Positions 8,441-17,567 of a stretch of DNA of 64,000 nt are shown here, one piece after another (the first letter of the stretch is position 1; each line of letters begins with the position of its first letter). A model generated the notes under the pieces. The model did no database searches. It saw nothing but the letters and a program-made list of their open reading frames with translations, and was not told the DNA's origin. Source of the DNA: an uncultured Roseobacter sp. (lineage in GTDB: Bacteria > Pseudomonadota > Alphaproteobacteria > Rhodobacterales > Rhodobacteraceae); the NCBI RefSeq assembly GCF_947499265.1, contig NZ_CANMNK010000009.1, forward strand, positions 1-64,000, given 5' to 3'. Both the position numbers and the translations under genes were made by a program.

Positions 8441-9065
8441 CGGTCCTTCGAAGACCCGCTTTCACGCAAGCACCAAGCAAGTGGGCGGAAGTCAGGGCAT
8501 AATCTCGAATAGAGCCTTCGGAGCGATGAACTGTAAAATCTAGTACTTTCAGATGCCTATCGTGCCCTGGCGTGCTTTATCGTGCAATTCGGAAAGGTTA
8601 TTTGACCATCTCCGAGAGCAGAGGCTAGAGTTTCTCATCCTCTAGGGCCCGCGATAAAATCAATAACTTTGCCATTCGTCCTCTCTTCAGTATCTGTTCC
8701 GCGTAAAAAAAGTTTGTACGCCTTCACTGTAACGGATACGCCTAGGTCTTTGTTGTTGTTAATGGCCTCTCAAGCTCTGTTTCTATTCATGTCTTCGATT
8801 GCGTGCTGCACTGGGGCGATCGCATCAATGATCCCCTTTTCAACTTCCTTGAACGCCCTGCGACATCTTTCGAATGGACAATCGCATCGCCCTGTATTTT
8901 CACACGCGCTGTGGCCACCGCTCACATAATTGTACTTTCTTCCAAAGCCTCCGAAGCTAGATTGCATCGCATGGACGCAATGTTAAACCGAGCCCGGCAG
9001 GCAAGCGCTTTCCGTCCTTTCCGGAAAGCTTGAATGGGATCAGCAGATGTACAGGTCAGGGTGAA
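8441..9065. other. Intergenic region beside the integrase remnant
   Basis: About 620 bp of lower GC. Two opposed short ORFs (8669-8929 plus; 8770-8967 minus) overlap each other, and neither shows a recognisable domain or a good ribosome site. It is probably decayed island DNA plus the promoter of the hydrolase at 9066. Confidence 0.4.
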
Positions 9066-10505
9066 ATGTTGAGAGCGCTTCTAGCGATTGCCGCGATCCT
9101 GACCTCGCTTTGGGTTCTCGAAAGCGCGCGGCAGGACGTTGATATTTCACGCTTTGATATCGGGCAGACGCCTGTCACCGAATTTTCCATCGCGGAGAGC
9201 GACGGGCCGGTGGTGGTCATGGCGCACGGCTTTGCCGGCTCGGCCCAGATGATGCAGGGGTACGCGCTGCCCCTGGCGCGGGCCGGATACCGGGTGGTTG
9301 TGTTTGAATTCCTCGGTCACGGGCGGCACCCGGACCCGATGTCCGGCGATGTCAACGCGATTGACGGCACGACGCGCGTGCTCGTGGAGCAAACGCAGGA
9401 GATCATCGATGCTGTGACGCCGGGTGATCATCCCGTCGCATTGGTTGGTCATTCCATGGCGACTGATATTCTGGTGCGCACAGCCACGACGCGGCAGGAT
9501 ATTGGCCCCATTGTCCTGATCTCCGCCTTTTCGCAGGTGATTGATGCCCAAACCCCCCAAAATCTTTTGCTGGTGACCGGGGCCTGGGAGCCCGGGCTGC
9601 GCGGTTTTGCGCAAGAGGCGTTGCAAATGGTGGCACCGGGTGCGGCCGAAGGTGAGACGGTGACCAAGGGGGATGTCTCGCGCCGCGCCATTGCTGCGCC
9701 TTTCGCCGAGCATGTCTCTGTCTTGCAGAGCCGCGCGGGGCGGCGCGAGGCGCTGGCCTGGCTTGATCGGGCCTATGACCGGCGCTCGGACGTCGATATC
9801 TTGCCCACCGGCTGGGCAATCCTTGGTCTGCTCTGCGGGCTGGTACTGCTCTTCGTGAGCCTCGCAAAGCATCTGCCAGCACGCGATTTTTCCGCGCCGG
9901 AACTGAGCCGCACGCGGTTTTCGATCCTGGTGTTACTGCCGATGATGCTCGCGCCGATGATCGGCGTGCCCATGAATCCAGAGTTCCTGCCCGTCCTTGT
10001 TGCTGACTATCTGGTTTTGCACCTGATGATTTTCGGTGCGGTGCAACTTGCCTTGCTTTGGATGTGGGGCGCACGGGCAGGGTGGCTTTGTTTCACTGCT
10101 TTCCTTGTGCTTCTGCTTTTCTGTGCGCTTTTTGGGGTGGCCCTTGATCGATATGCCGCGAATTTCTGGCCAACGCCTGAGCGGCTTGCCATCATTGCCG
10201 CGATGCTGCTCGGTGCGGTGCCCTATATGCTTGCGGACGCAATGCTGACGACAAATGCCACGCGTCTCAGACGCCTTGGATTGCGCATGGGCGTGCTGAT
10301 CTCGCTTTTCGGCGCTGTTACGTTGGATTTCGACAGCCTGTTTTTCCTGGTGATGATCGCGCCGGTTCTGGTGCTGTTCTACCTGGTTTTCGGGACCATG
10401 GGCCGCAGTGCCGCGACAAGGTCAGGGCCGCTCGCATCGGGTCTCGCACTGGGTATCGTGCTGGCCTGGGCGCTTGGCGTCAGTTTCCCACTTTTCCAAG
10501 TATAA
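9066..10505 (+). CDS. Alpha/beta hydrolase with multi-pass C-terminal membrane domain
   Basis: 479 residues from ATG at 9066 (MLRALLAIAAIL), which opens with a membrane anchor or uncleaved signal. Residues about 45-240 form an alpha/beta hydrolase: strand plus oxyanion turn VVVMAHGFAGSAQMMQG, then VVVFEFLGHGRHP, and the nucleophile elbow LVGHSMATD with Ser as likely catalytic residue. From about residue 255 to the end there are roughly seven hydrophobic spans separated by short loops. The hydrolase part should face the periplasm if the first helix is an anchor. The substrate is unknown. An upstream in-frame ATG at 9030 is possible but lies before the best leader (CAGGGTGAA). Confidence 0.75.
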   Translation: MLRALLAIAAILTSLWVLESARQDVDISRFDIGQTPVTEFSIAESDGPVVVMAHGFAGSAQMMQGYALPLARAGYRVVVFEFLGHGRHPDPMSGDVNAIDGTTRVLVEQTQEIIDAVTPGDHPVALVGHSMATDILVRTATTRQDIGPIVLISAFSQVIDAQTPQNLLLVTGAWEPGLRGFAQEALQMVAPGAAEGETVTKGDVSRRAIAAPFAEHVSVLQSRAGRREALAWLDRAYDRRSDVDILPTGWAILGLLCGLVLLFVSLAKHLPARDFSAPELSRTRFSILVLLPMMLAPMIGVPMNPEFLPVLVADYLVLHLMIFGAVQLALLWMWGARAGWLCFTAFLVLLLFCALFGVALDRYAANFWPTPERLAIIAAMLLGAVPYMLADAMLTTNATRLRRLGLRMGVLISLFGAVTLDFDSLFFLVMIAPVLVLFYLVFGTMGRSAATRSGPLASGLALGIVLAWALGVSFPLFQV

Positions 10506-10658
10506 ACTTATCTCGGTCGGCTTTTTAGAATGGCTTCGCGCGGCGCGCCATCTGCCATGAACCTCAGCAACCGACGCATTTGGCCGAACAGACCGGCGGT
10601 GATTGACAGCACCCCTGACGAAGGGTCCTTTGTCCATGAAGTTGAATGAGGTTCCGAA

Positions 10659-11129
10659 ATGTCCAAAAGTATCCGCCGCGTCGAAGAGGCCGCGCGCGCG
10701 GCATCGCTGCAGATTGAAATAGAACGCATGCCAGACAGCACCCGCACCGCCAGCGAAGCCGCCGAGGCCTGCGCGTGTTCCGTCGCCCAGATCGTGAAAT
10801 CCATGGTGTTTGAAGGGGCCAGCACGGGCAGGCTCAAGCTTTTGCTGATCAGCGGAAAACATGATGTTGATCTTGACAAAGCCAAGGTGCTTTTCGGCGA
10901 AGAATTGATCCGTGCCGATCCCAAACGGGTGCGGTCGGAAACCGGTTTTGCCATTGGCGGTGTCTCGCCCCTTGGCCATCTGTCGGAAATCGAGACCTGG
11001 ATGGACACCGAATTGCTGGCGCATGACACCGTATGGGCCGCCGCTGGCGCGCCAAATGCGGTTTTCAGTGTCGCGCCAGAGGGGCTTCTGACCGCAACTG
11101 CGGCCAAAATGCTGGACCTGAGCGGCTAA
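10659..11129 (+). CDS. YbaK/EbsC-type aminoacyl-tRNA deacylase
   Basis: 156 residues. The protein matches the YbaK/ProX editing-domain family that hydrolyses mischarged aminoacyl-tRNA: ACSVAQIVKSMVFEG near residue 45, the Lys following IV being the catalytic one in the family. The strand LKLLLISGKHDVDLDKAK and the C-terminal signature ETGFAIGGVSPLGH complete the fold. It is a freestanding cytosolic editing factor. The gene ends convergently with the LysR gene: the TAA at 11127-11129 overlaps the LysR stop at 11126-11128. Confidence 0.88.
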   Translation: MSKSIRRVEEAARAASLQIEIERMPDSTRTASEAAEACACSVAQIVKSMVFEGASTGRLKLLLISGKHDVDLDKAKVLFGEELIRADPKRVRSETGFAIGGVSPLGHLSEIETWMDTELLAHDTVWAAAGAPNAVFSVAPEGLLTATAAKMLDLSG

Positions 11130-12073
11130 CCTTTCACCCGGCTTTGCGGTGCTGCGTCAACATCCTGCAACATGGCCATCAATTCGCGCGCCCAGCTGTC
11201 CTTGATCCTGCGCGCCAACTGCGACAGTGGACGATGCAGCGGGGTCAATATCGAATACTCATACCGGATCGCATCTTCCATCGGGACAAAGACAATCTCT
11301 CCCCGACCGATCTTCAATTCACGCTCCGTGACAACCGTCAAGGGATCGACAATGGACAGACAATGACCGGAGGTGATGAACGGCATCAGCGGCAGGAAAA
11401 ACTGACTTGCATTCACAACATTGAAACGCGCACCAACCTGATCAAACGCCCGGGTGAGGGTCCGTGACAAGGGATGATTTGCATGGAGCGTGCCCATGGG
11501 CTGGTTGTCCAGGTCGGCGACGGAAATTACCGCCTGGCGCGCCAGTGGATGATCCCGGTGCAGCGCGCAAAAGCAGCGCGCATCAATGATTTCCGCATGG
11601 TATTGCGGGGTCTTTCCAATCGGGTCGTCAAAATCTGCAAAACCGAAATCGATGCTTTGGGTGCTGGCCAGCTCGCGGATTTGAGGAGAGCTGCGAGAGG
11701 AAAACGTGATCCTGAAATCCGTGGTTTCCGCGACTGTGCGGCTGATGAAACGGGGGAAAATGAACGCCGAAGGTCCGGGCATCGCAGCAACGTTCAGATT
11801 ACCGGATTGCGCGTTGCGCAGGCTTTTCATGGTGCCGGACACGGTTGTAAGCCGATCAAGTATTTCGGAGGATTCCGCCAGCAGATATCGCGCCTCCGGC
11901 ACCGGCACAAGTTGGCGTCCCCGGCGTTCAAAGAGCTTCAAATCAAGTGATTTTTCCAGATTCTTGATGGCCAGGCTGATGGCGGGCTGGGTCCGGCCAA
12001 GTTTCTTGGCTGTTTGCGAAATGGACCCGGATTCCATGACCTCGCGGAAGACGGTGAGTTGGGTGAGATTCAT
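11126..12073 (-). CDS. LysR-family transcriptional regulator
   Basis: 315 residues from MNLTQLTVFREVMESGS. Residues 1-60 form the winged helix-turn-helix (SISQTAKKLGRTQPAISLAI), followed by the linker helix and an about 220-residue substrate-binding domain. The start at 12073 was preferred to MEYR at 12085 because it matches the usual LysR beginning. A much longer same-frame extension to 12874 runs antisense through the TRAP binding-protein gene and was rejected. It is divergent from the TRAP-TAXI operon, the classic arrangement for a LysR activator of that operon. Confidence 0.88.
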   Translation of the reverse strand: MNLTQLTVFREVMESGSISQTAKKLGRTQPAISLAIKNLEKSLDLKLFERRGRQLVPVPEARYLLAESSEILDRLTTVSGTMKSLRNAQSGNLNVAAMPGPSAFIFPRFISRTVAETTDFRITFSSRSSPQIRELASTQSIDFGFADFDDPIGKTPQYHAEIIDARCFCALHRDHPLARQAVISVADLDNQPMGTLHANHPLSRTLTRAFDQVGARFNVVNASQFFLPLMPFITSGHCLSIVDPLTVVTERELKIGRGEIVFVPMEDAIRYEYSILTPLHRPLSQLARRIKDSWARELMAMLQDVDAAPQSRVKG

Positions 12074-12078
12074 CCGAT

Positions 12079-12092
12079 ATTCCATAAGGAAT
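12079..12092. promoter_or_regulatory. Inverted repeat at the LysR start, candidate operator
   Basis: ATTCC-N4-GGAAT lies just upstream of the LysR start, beside AT-rich DNA (12100-12130) in the otherwise GC-rich divergent region. Such dyads often bind the adjacent LysR protein, but the spacing is shorter than the usual T-N11-A box. Confidence 0.35.
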
Positions 12093-12202
12093 ACTTTGTG
12101 AAAGTTAAATATATTAAATTTGTTTTTATGTGATTTCCCGTTAGGCTGGTCGTCGCAATAATCGGGAAAACCGATACAGAAAACCTCAACCGGGAGACCA
12201 CA

Positions 12203-13210
12203 ATGACATTCACAAAGACACTGGCAGGGATCGCCCTGACCGCTGCGTTGGCCGTGCCTGCACTTGCGCAGGATCCTACGTTTTTCCGCATCGGCACGGG
12301 CGGGGCAGGCGGGACCTATTTCCCCATCGGCGGGACCATTGCAAATGGGATCTCCGCGCCTCCCGGTTCGCGGGCCTGCGACGAGGGCGGCCAATGCGGC
12401 GTGCCCGGGCTGATCGCGATTGCGCAATCGACAACGGCCTCGGTTTTCAACAACGCCGCCGTGCAGAACGGTGAGCTGGAAGCGGGGCTGGCCGCGGCCG
12501 ATGTGACCCGCTCGATGTATCTGGGCGAGGGCAAGTTTGAGGGCAAACCGCACCCCAAGCTGCGCATCATCGCGAACCTCTTCCCCGAAGACCTGCATCT
12601 GGTGATGCCGCAGGGCAGCGAAATCAGCAATCTGGGGGATCTTGCGGGCAAGCGTGTGGGTATCGCTCAGGCGGGGTCCGGCACACAGGTGGCCGTGCTG
12701 CAGATGCTCGACGCCTGGGGCGTGAATCGCGACAATATGGAAGAGGCGGAGCTGAACAACAGCCAGTCCGCCGAACGGCTCGCCGATGGTCAGATCGACG
12801 CCTATTTCTACGCTGCGGGCTGGCCGGTTGCCGCGATGGTGCAGCTCGCGTCCACCAAGGGCATGAGCCTGCATTCCTTCTCCGAGGAAGATCTGGCCAA
12901 GATCAACGAGATCATTCCCGCCTATATCCCGTCGAAAATTCCGGCCGGTGTCTATGAAGGGGTCGACGAAGACATCCTGACACCTGCCGTCTCGGCGATG
13001 CTGGTTGTCTCCTCGGATCTAAGCGACGAGTTGGTCTACGGTCTGACCAAGGCGCTGTGGAACGACAACACCCGCAAGCTGCTCGACAACGGCCACGCCA
13101 AGGGCAAGCAGATCACGCCAGACACAGCGCTGGATGGCGTCGAAGCCCTGGGTGTTCCGCTGCACCCCGGTGCCGAGAAATTCTACAAAGAAGCCGGTCT
13201 TCTGAAGTAA
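12203..13210 (+). CDS. TAXI-family TRAP transporter substrate-binding protein
   Basis: 335 residues with a cleavable signal peptide (AGIALTAALAVPALAQ, cut after about residue 22). The mature start FFRIGTGGAGGTYFPIGG is the signature of the TAXI (TRAP-associated extracytoplasmic immunogenic) family. A ligand-site stretch, GKRVGIAQAGSGTQV, follows near residue 150. The leader GGGAGACCACA gives a good ribosome site. It captures the substrate in the periplasm for the fused permease encoded next. The transported compound is unknown; the neighbouring flavoprotein and racemase-like protein point to an amino acid or related acid (inference). Confidence 0.9.
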   Translation: MTFTKTLAGIALTAALAVPALAQDPTFFRIGTGGAGGTYFPIGGTIANGISAPPGSRACDEGGQCGVPGLIAIAQSTTASVFNNAAVQNGELEAGLAAADVTRSMYLGEGKFEGKPHPKLRIIANLFPEDLHLVMPQGSEISNLGDLAGKRVGIAQAGSGTQVAVLQMLDAWGVNRDNMEEAELNNSQSAERLADGQIDAYFYAAGWPVAAMVQLASTKGMSLHSFSEEDLAKINEIIPAYIPSKIPAGVYEGVDEDILTPAVSAMLVVSSDLSDELVYGLTKALWNDNTRKLLDNGHAKGKQITPDTALDGVEALGVPLHPGAEKFYKEAGLLK

Positions 13211-13241
13211 TAACCTGACCCTTTCTGGTCAAAACCCAGGC

Positions 13242-13267
13242 CGGTGCCCCGACAATCAGGGGCACCG
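13242..13267 (+). promoter_or_regulatory. Stem-loop between binding-protein and permease genes
   Basis: Perfect 9-bp arms CGGTGCCCC (13242-13250) and GGGGCACCG (13259-13267) with an 8-base loop and no T-tract. Such stem-loops after a binding-protein gene usually protect that part of the mRNA, so more binding protein than permease is made. Confidence 0.55.
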
Positions 13268-13305
13268 CACTCTCCGAATGCAAGCATTGCCAAGGGGGCA
13301 TTCCA

Positions 13306-15522
13306 ATGTCGGACCCATCTCAGACCGATCAGCACGACCTGACCGACGCGGAACTGGCCGCGATCGAAGAGAAATATGACGAGGGGTCCGCGACCCGATC
13401 CGTCGGGCCGACCACCGGGCATATCCTGCGTGCTGTCTCGCTTGTCTTCGCACTCTATCACTACATCACTGCGGGTTTCGGTCTTCCAGCGGATCACTGG
13501 CATATGGGTTGGCATCTTGCCGGGCTGTTCATTCTGACCTACGCGCTTTTCCCGATCATTGGCGCAAAAAGCCTTTATGCACAGAAGCTCAGCGCCTTTC
13601 GCATCGGCAATATCCCCCTTTATGACCTTGTTTTCATGGCGCTTGGCGTTGCCTCTGCCCTCTACGTCGGCCTTGCGTGGCGCGGCGTGCCGAGCTTGGG
13701 GATCGAAGAGCAGACCTTCCGCATGGGGAACCCCAATGGCTATGACGTGTTTTTCGGTGTGGTCATCATTTTGCTGGTGCTCGACATCGCGCGGCGCACG
13801 CTGGGCTGGGTGCTGCCGCTGATCATCTGTGTGTTCATTTCCTATGCGCTGCTGGGCCCCTATTTCCCCGGCCTGCTGCAACATCCCGGGGTGAATTTCA
13901 AAACCTTCGTCTCCTCGATGTACTTCCCGCAGGAGGGCATCTTTGGCGTCACGCTCTGGGTGGTGTCGACCATTGTGTTCCATTTCGTGCTCTTCGGGGT
14001 GATCGCGCAGCGCACCGGTCTGGGGCAGCTCTTCATCGACAATGCCACGATCCTTGCGGGCCGTTACACGGGCGGTCCGGCCAAGGTCTCGGTGGTGTCC
14101 TCCGCCTTTTTCGGCACGATTTCCGGCTCGTCGGTCGCAAATACCGTGTCGACCGGGGCGCTCACCATTCCCAATATGAAACGCCTCGGATACCCCGGCC
14201 ATTTCGCGGGCGGCGTCGAAGCGGCGTCTTCTGCCGGGGGGCAGATCACGCCGCCGATCATGGGGGCAGCGGCCTTCATCATGGCGGAATTTCTGGAGCT
14301 TCCCTACACCACCATCGTGATTGCCGCGATCTTTCCCGCGCTGCTGCACTACGTAGGCGTCTTCACCGTTGTGCACCTGATGGCGCGCAAGCTGGACCTC
14401 AAAGGCCTGACCAAAGATCAATTGCCCAAGCTTGCCGCGGTCTGGCGCGAGGGCTGGGCCAATATTGTGCCGCTGATCGGCCTGCTGGTGGTGCTGTTTT
14501 CGGGCTATACACCCTTTATGTCCGCCTTCTGTGGCATTTCGCTGGCCGTTGTTGCGGGGATGTCGCGGCTCAGGGAGCCGCCGACGCTGGTCTATGCGGC
14601 CGCCTTCATCGCCTTTGTGCTCTGGAAGTTTTCCGACGGCGGGTTTGACCTGACAATGACCATCATCCTCTGCGCGGGCTCGGCCATCGCCACGCTCAAC
14701 CCACAGGCGCGGATCAGGATCCCGGAGATGGCCGCCTCGATGGAACTCGGCGTGAAATACGCGCTGGCCGTAGGGGCCGCCTCCGCCGCCGTGGGCATCG
14801 TGGTTGGGGTGATCAACACAACCGGGATCGGCTTTCGCATCGGTTTCATGGTGACGCAGGGCGCGGGCAACCTCGCCACCGACATCTTTGGCTTCATGAC
14901 CCTGGGCGGGCTGTTGGAGCTCTTTACCGTGCAGGATTTGCAGCTCTTTATCTCTCTGGTTTTCATCGCCATCGCCTGCATTCTGATGGGCGCGGGCATT
15001 CCTACTACGGCGCTCTACATCATGCTGGTGTCGGTCGCTCAGCCCGCGCTGGCACAGCTGGGCGTGCCCCCCATCGCGAGCCATATGTTCGTGCTCTACT
15101 ACGGGGTTGTGTCTGAGATCACGCCGCCGGTTTGCACTTCGGCCTATGCCGCTGCGGCCATTGCCAATTCCAACCCATTCCGCACCGGGCTGTCGGCCTT
15201 CTCGCTGGGGCTGGGCAAGGTGGTGGCGCCCATGGCCTTCGTCTATGCGCCGGTGCTGCTCTTTGTGTCCTCGACGGGCTTCGACCTGTGGGAATTCACC
15301 TATACGGCCAGTTCCTGCATCGCCGGTGTCGTGGCCCTGTCGGCGTCGGTCGTCGGCTACTGGCTGGTGCCGATGGGGCGGGTGTCGCGCATCCTGATGG
15401 CGGTGGCCGGTCTGGTCTTTGTCGCACCGTCCTTGTCGGCGGATCTGGTGGCCCTGCTCATCGCGTCGCCGGTCATTGTGACGCAGATCATTGCCCGGCG
15501 CGCCGCCGTGGCGCCTGCCTGA
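13306..15522 (+). CDS. TRAP transporter fused permease (DctQM-type, TAXI partner)
   Basis: 738 residues, the usual size of the 4TM/12TM fused TRAP permeases that work with TAXI proteins. A soluble N-terminal stretch of about 40 residues is followed by the small-subunit-like helices (to about residue 190) and then the large-subunit DctM-like domain. That domain holds the conserved GTISGSSVANTVSTGALTIP and SSAGGQITPPIMGAAAF segments and, in the second repeat, the matching LMGAGIPTTALY and SEITPPVCTSAYAAA. It drives ion-coupled import across the inner membrane. The FAD oxidoreductase follows after five bases. Confidence 0.92.
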   Translation: MSDPSQTDQHDLTDAELAAIEEKYDEGSATRSVGPTTGHILRAVSLVFALYHYITAGFGLPADHWHMGWHLAGLFILTYALFPIIGAKSLYAQKLSAFRIGNIPLYDLVFMALGVASALYVGLAWRGVPSLGIEEQTFRMGNPNGYDVFFGVVIILLVLDIARRTLGWVLPLIICVFISYALLGPYFPGLLQHPGVNFKTFVSSMYFPQEGIFGVTLWVVSTIVFHFVLFGVIAQRTGLGQLFIDNATILAGRYTGGPAKVSVVSSAFFGTISGSSVANTVSTGALTIPNMKRLGYPGHFAGGVEAASSAGGQITPPIMGAAAFIMAEFLELPYTTIVIAAIFPALLHYVGVFTVVHLMARKLDLKGLTKDQLPKLAAVWREGWANIVPLIGLLVVLFSGYTPFMSAFCGISLAVVAGMSRLREPPTLVYAAAFIAFVLWKFSDGGFDLTMTIILCAGSAIATLNPQARIRIPEMAASMELGVKYALAVGAASAAVGIVVGVINTTGIGFRIGFMVTQGAGNLATDIFGFMTLGGLLELFTVQDLQLFISLVFIAIACILMGAGIPTTALYIMLVSVAQPALAQLGVPPIASHMFVLYYGVVSEITPPVCTSAYAAAAIANSNPFRTGLSAFSLGLGKVVAPMAFVYAPVLLFVSSTGFDLWEFTYTASSCIAGVVALSASVVGYWLVPMGRVSRILMAVAGLVFVAPSLSADLVALLIASPVIVTQIIARRAAVAPA

Positions 15523-15527
15523 TCCCC

Positions 15528-16766
15528 ATGCAGCCACCTGTGACCATTATTGGCGCCGGGATCGTCGGCATCTGTTGTGCCCTGTCATTGCAGGAGCGTG
15601 GTGTGCAGGTGCGTCTGATCGACCGCGGCGCACCGGGGCAGGAGACCTCCTTTGGCAATGCCGGGGTGATCTCGCCCTGGTCAATTGTGCCGCAGGCGGT
15701 GCCGGGCATCTGGAAAAGCATTCCCGGTATGTTGCTGAACCCGTCGGGGCCGCTGTCGGTGCAAGCGCGTTTCTGGCCTCGGATGATCCCCTGGGGGCTG
15801 CGGTTTCTCGGCAAATCAAGCGCATCAAGCACGCGCCGTGTCGCGGATGCGATGGAGCTACTCTGCGGGCCTTCCGTGATGCTCTTTCGTCGCCACCTGT
15901 CGGGCACAGGCCATGAGGATCTGGTGGTGGACAGCTGCTATGTGCACGCCTTTCGCAAAGCTGAAAAAGCCAGTCTGTCGGATCTGGGATACGCGATCCG
16001 GCATGAAAAAGGGGCGGAGATGGAAGTGGTCGGGGCGGACGCACTGCACCGGTTGGAGCCCGCGCTGTCGCGGGATTTCAAAGCCGCTATCCTGATCAAG
16101 GGGCAAGCGCGTGCGCGGGCGCCCGGACGGATCGCAAAAGTGCTGGCCGAAAAGATCCTCCAGCAAGGCGGATCATTTGTCAGTGCCGACGTCACAGCGC
16201 TGGAGCGGGCAGGGGATGACGGCTGGTGGGTGCGGACCACGGGCGAGGATATTTCGGCCCAAAAGATCATTCTGGCCGCAGGGGTCTGGAGCGCTGCGCT
16301 GCTGAAACCCCTTGGCCTCTCCGTCCCGCTGGCTGCGGAACGTGGGTATCACGTCGAATTTCCACATGCCGCCGTTGCACTTGAGAATTCGGTCATGGAT
16401 GTGGATGCCAAAATCGTCGCGAGCGCGATGGAGGGCGGTGTGCGGGTGGCGGGATCTTCTGAATTCGCCACACCGGATGCACCGGCCAATCCGCGCAAGA
16501 AGGCGCTGCTGGCGCGACAGGCGAAAGCGATGTTGCCTGATCTGGAGATGCGCGATGTCAGGTTCTGGATGGGGCGGCGCCCCTCATTCCCCGACAGCTT
16601 GCCCGCTCTGGGTGAAATCAACGGCCGACCGGATCTTTTTGCGGCCTTCGGGCATTCGCATTACGGGCTGATGATGGCGCCAAAAACTGGCGAATTGGTG
16701 GCGGATCTGGTTGCTGGTGTGGTGCCCAATCTGGATCTCAGCCCGTTTGATCCCGGCCGGTTCTGA
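15528..16766 (+). CDS. FAD-dependent oxidoreductase, D-amino-acid dehydrogenase-like
   Basis: 412 residues from ATG at 15528, six bases after the permease stop. The N-terminal dinucleotide-binding fold reads VTIIGAGIVGICCALSLQERG, with the acidic residue of the second strand in RLIDRG; the family's SFGNAGVISPW follows. The second FAD-contact region (KIILAAGVWSAAL) and the C-terminal AFGHSHYGLMMAPKTGEL match the DadA/DAO family. It probably oxidises an imported amine or D-amino acid to the keto acid. A 132-codon upstream in-frame extension lies inside the permease gene and was discarded. Substrate assignment rests on family only. Confidence 0.85.
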   Translation: MQPPVTIIGAGIVGICCALSLQERGVQVRLIDRGAPGQETSFGNAGVISPWSIVPQAVPGIWKSIPGMLLNPSGPLSVQARFWPRMIPWGLRFLGKSSASSTRRVADAMELLCGPSVMLFRRHLSGTGHEDLVVDSCYVHAFRKAEKASLSDLGYAIRHEKGAEMEVVGADALHRLEPALSRDFKAAILIKGQARARAPGRIAKVLAEKILQQGGSFVSADVTALERAGDDGWWVRTTGEDISAQKIILAAGVWSAALLKPLGLSVPLAAERGYHVEFPHAAVALENSVMDVDAKIVASAMEGGVRVAGSSEFATPDAPANPRKKALLARQAKAMLPDLEMRDVRFWMGRRPSFPDSLPALGEINGRPDLFAAFGHSHYGLMMAPKTGELVADLVAGVVPNLDLSPFDPGRF

Positions 16767-16793
16767 AACATCCCTTTTGGAAAGGAACATCTC

Positions 16794-17531
16794 ATGGTGA
16801 AATATGCGGGCGGGCAGAACATCTGCGGCGCAATCATTGGCGTATTATGTCTGGAAAGCTATTTTCCCAAACCGCCCGGCCATATCAAGAACCCTTCAAG
16901 CCTCCCATTCCCGGTGCTCTATGAGATGATTGAGGGCGTGAAAGTGCCCGATTTATTGCATGATCCCAGCCCTGCCTTGTTGGAGCCGTTTCTGGAGGGC
17001 GCGCGCCGTCTGGAGCGGAGCGGGGTGCGCGCCATCACCGGCAGCTGCGGGTTTCTGGCACTTTTCCAGAAAGAGCTGGCTGCGGCAGTCGATATCCCGG
17101 TGTTTGCCTCAAGCCTGATCCAGGTGCCTTTGGCGTTTCACATGACGGGGGCTGCGGCACCCGTTGGCATATTGACGGCGGATGCCTCCGCCCTGACACC
17201 CGGACATCTTGAAGCTGTCGGCGCGGGCGACGTGCCCATCGCCGTTGAAGGGCTTGAACAAAGCGCAGAATTTGCCGCCGTTATTCTGCGCTACGAGCGC
17301 ACTGCGCTGGATCTCGATAGGGTCGAAGAGGAGGTGCTGGCTGCGGCGCATCGGCTTAAATCCCGCGCTCCTGACATCCGTTCGCTTGTGCTGGAATGTA
17401 CCGATCTGCCGCCCTATGCGGCGCGGTTGCAGGGCGCTTTGAAACTGCCGGTCTTTGATCTGATCACCCTGGCCACGATGGCAAATGATGTCACAACGCG
17501 GCGCGGGTACAGTGGTTTTATGCCGTGGTAA
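16794..17531 (+). CDS. Asp/Glu/hydantoin racemase-family protein
   Basis: 245 residues. The two-domain racemase layout shows a first catalytic Cys in ITGSCGFLALF (near residue 83) and a second in VLECTDLPPYA (near residue 203), as in aspartate/glutamate/hydantoin racemases. The N-terminal AIIGVLCLESYFPKPPGHIKNPSS-type opening is seen in uncharacterised members. It lies 27 bp after the FAD oxidoreductase, with AAAGGAACA before the ATG. Together with the TRAP system and the dehydrogenase it suggests import, racemisation and oxidation of an amino-acid-like compound (inference). Confidence 0.75.
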   Translation: MVKYAGGQNICGAIIGVLCLESYFPKPPGHIKNPSSLPFPVLYEMIEGVKVPDLLHDPSPALLEPFLEGARRLERSGVRAITGSCGFLALFQKELAAAVDIPVFASSLIQVPLAFHMTGAAAPVGILTADASALTPGHLEAVGAGDVPIAVEGLEQSAEFAAVILRYERTALDLDRVEEEVLAAAHRLKSRAPDIRSLVLECTDLPPYAARLQGALKLPVFDLITLATMANDVTTRRGYSGFMPW

Positions 17532-17567
17532 GCGCAAGGCGGTGTGGTGCGCCAGTCTGCCATTTGA

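Noticed and set aside
8669-8967. Two opposed short ORFs as genes
   Set aside because: They overlap, lack credible ribosome sites and domain features, and lie in decayed island DNA.
11126-12874. 582-residue LysR ORF extending upstream of MNLTQ
   Set aside because: The extension is antisense to the TRAP binding-protein gene and has no domain content; the helix-turn-helix begins right at 12073.
15132-15527. Upstream extension of the FAD oxidoreductase
   Set aside because: It lies inside the TRAP permease gene; the dinucleotide-binding motif starts a few residues after the ATG at 15528.
13183-15537. 784-residue minus-strand ORF opposite the TRAP permease
   Set aside because: Its translation is rich in His, Arg and Gly and fully antisense to a well-supported permease gene, a usual shadow in high-GC DNA.
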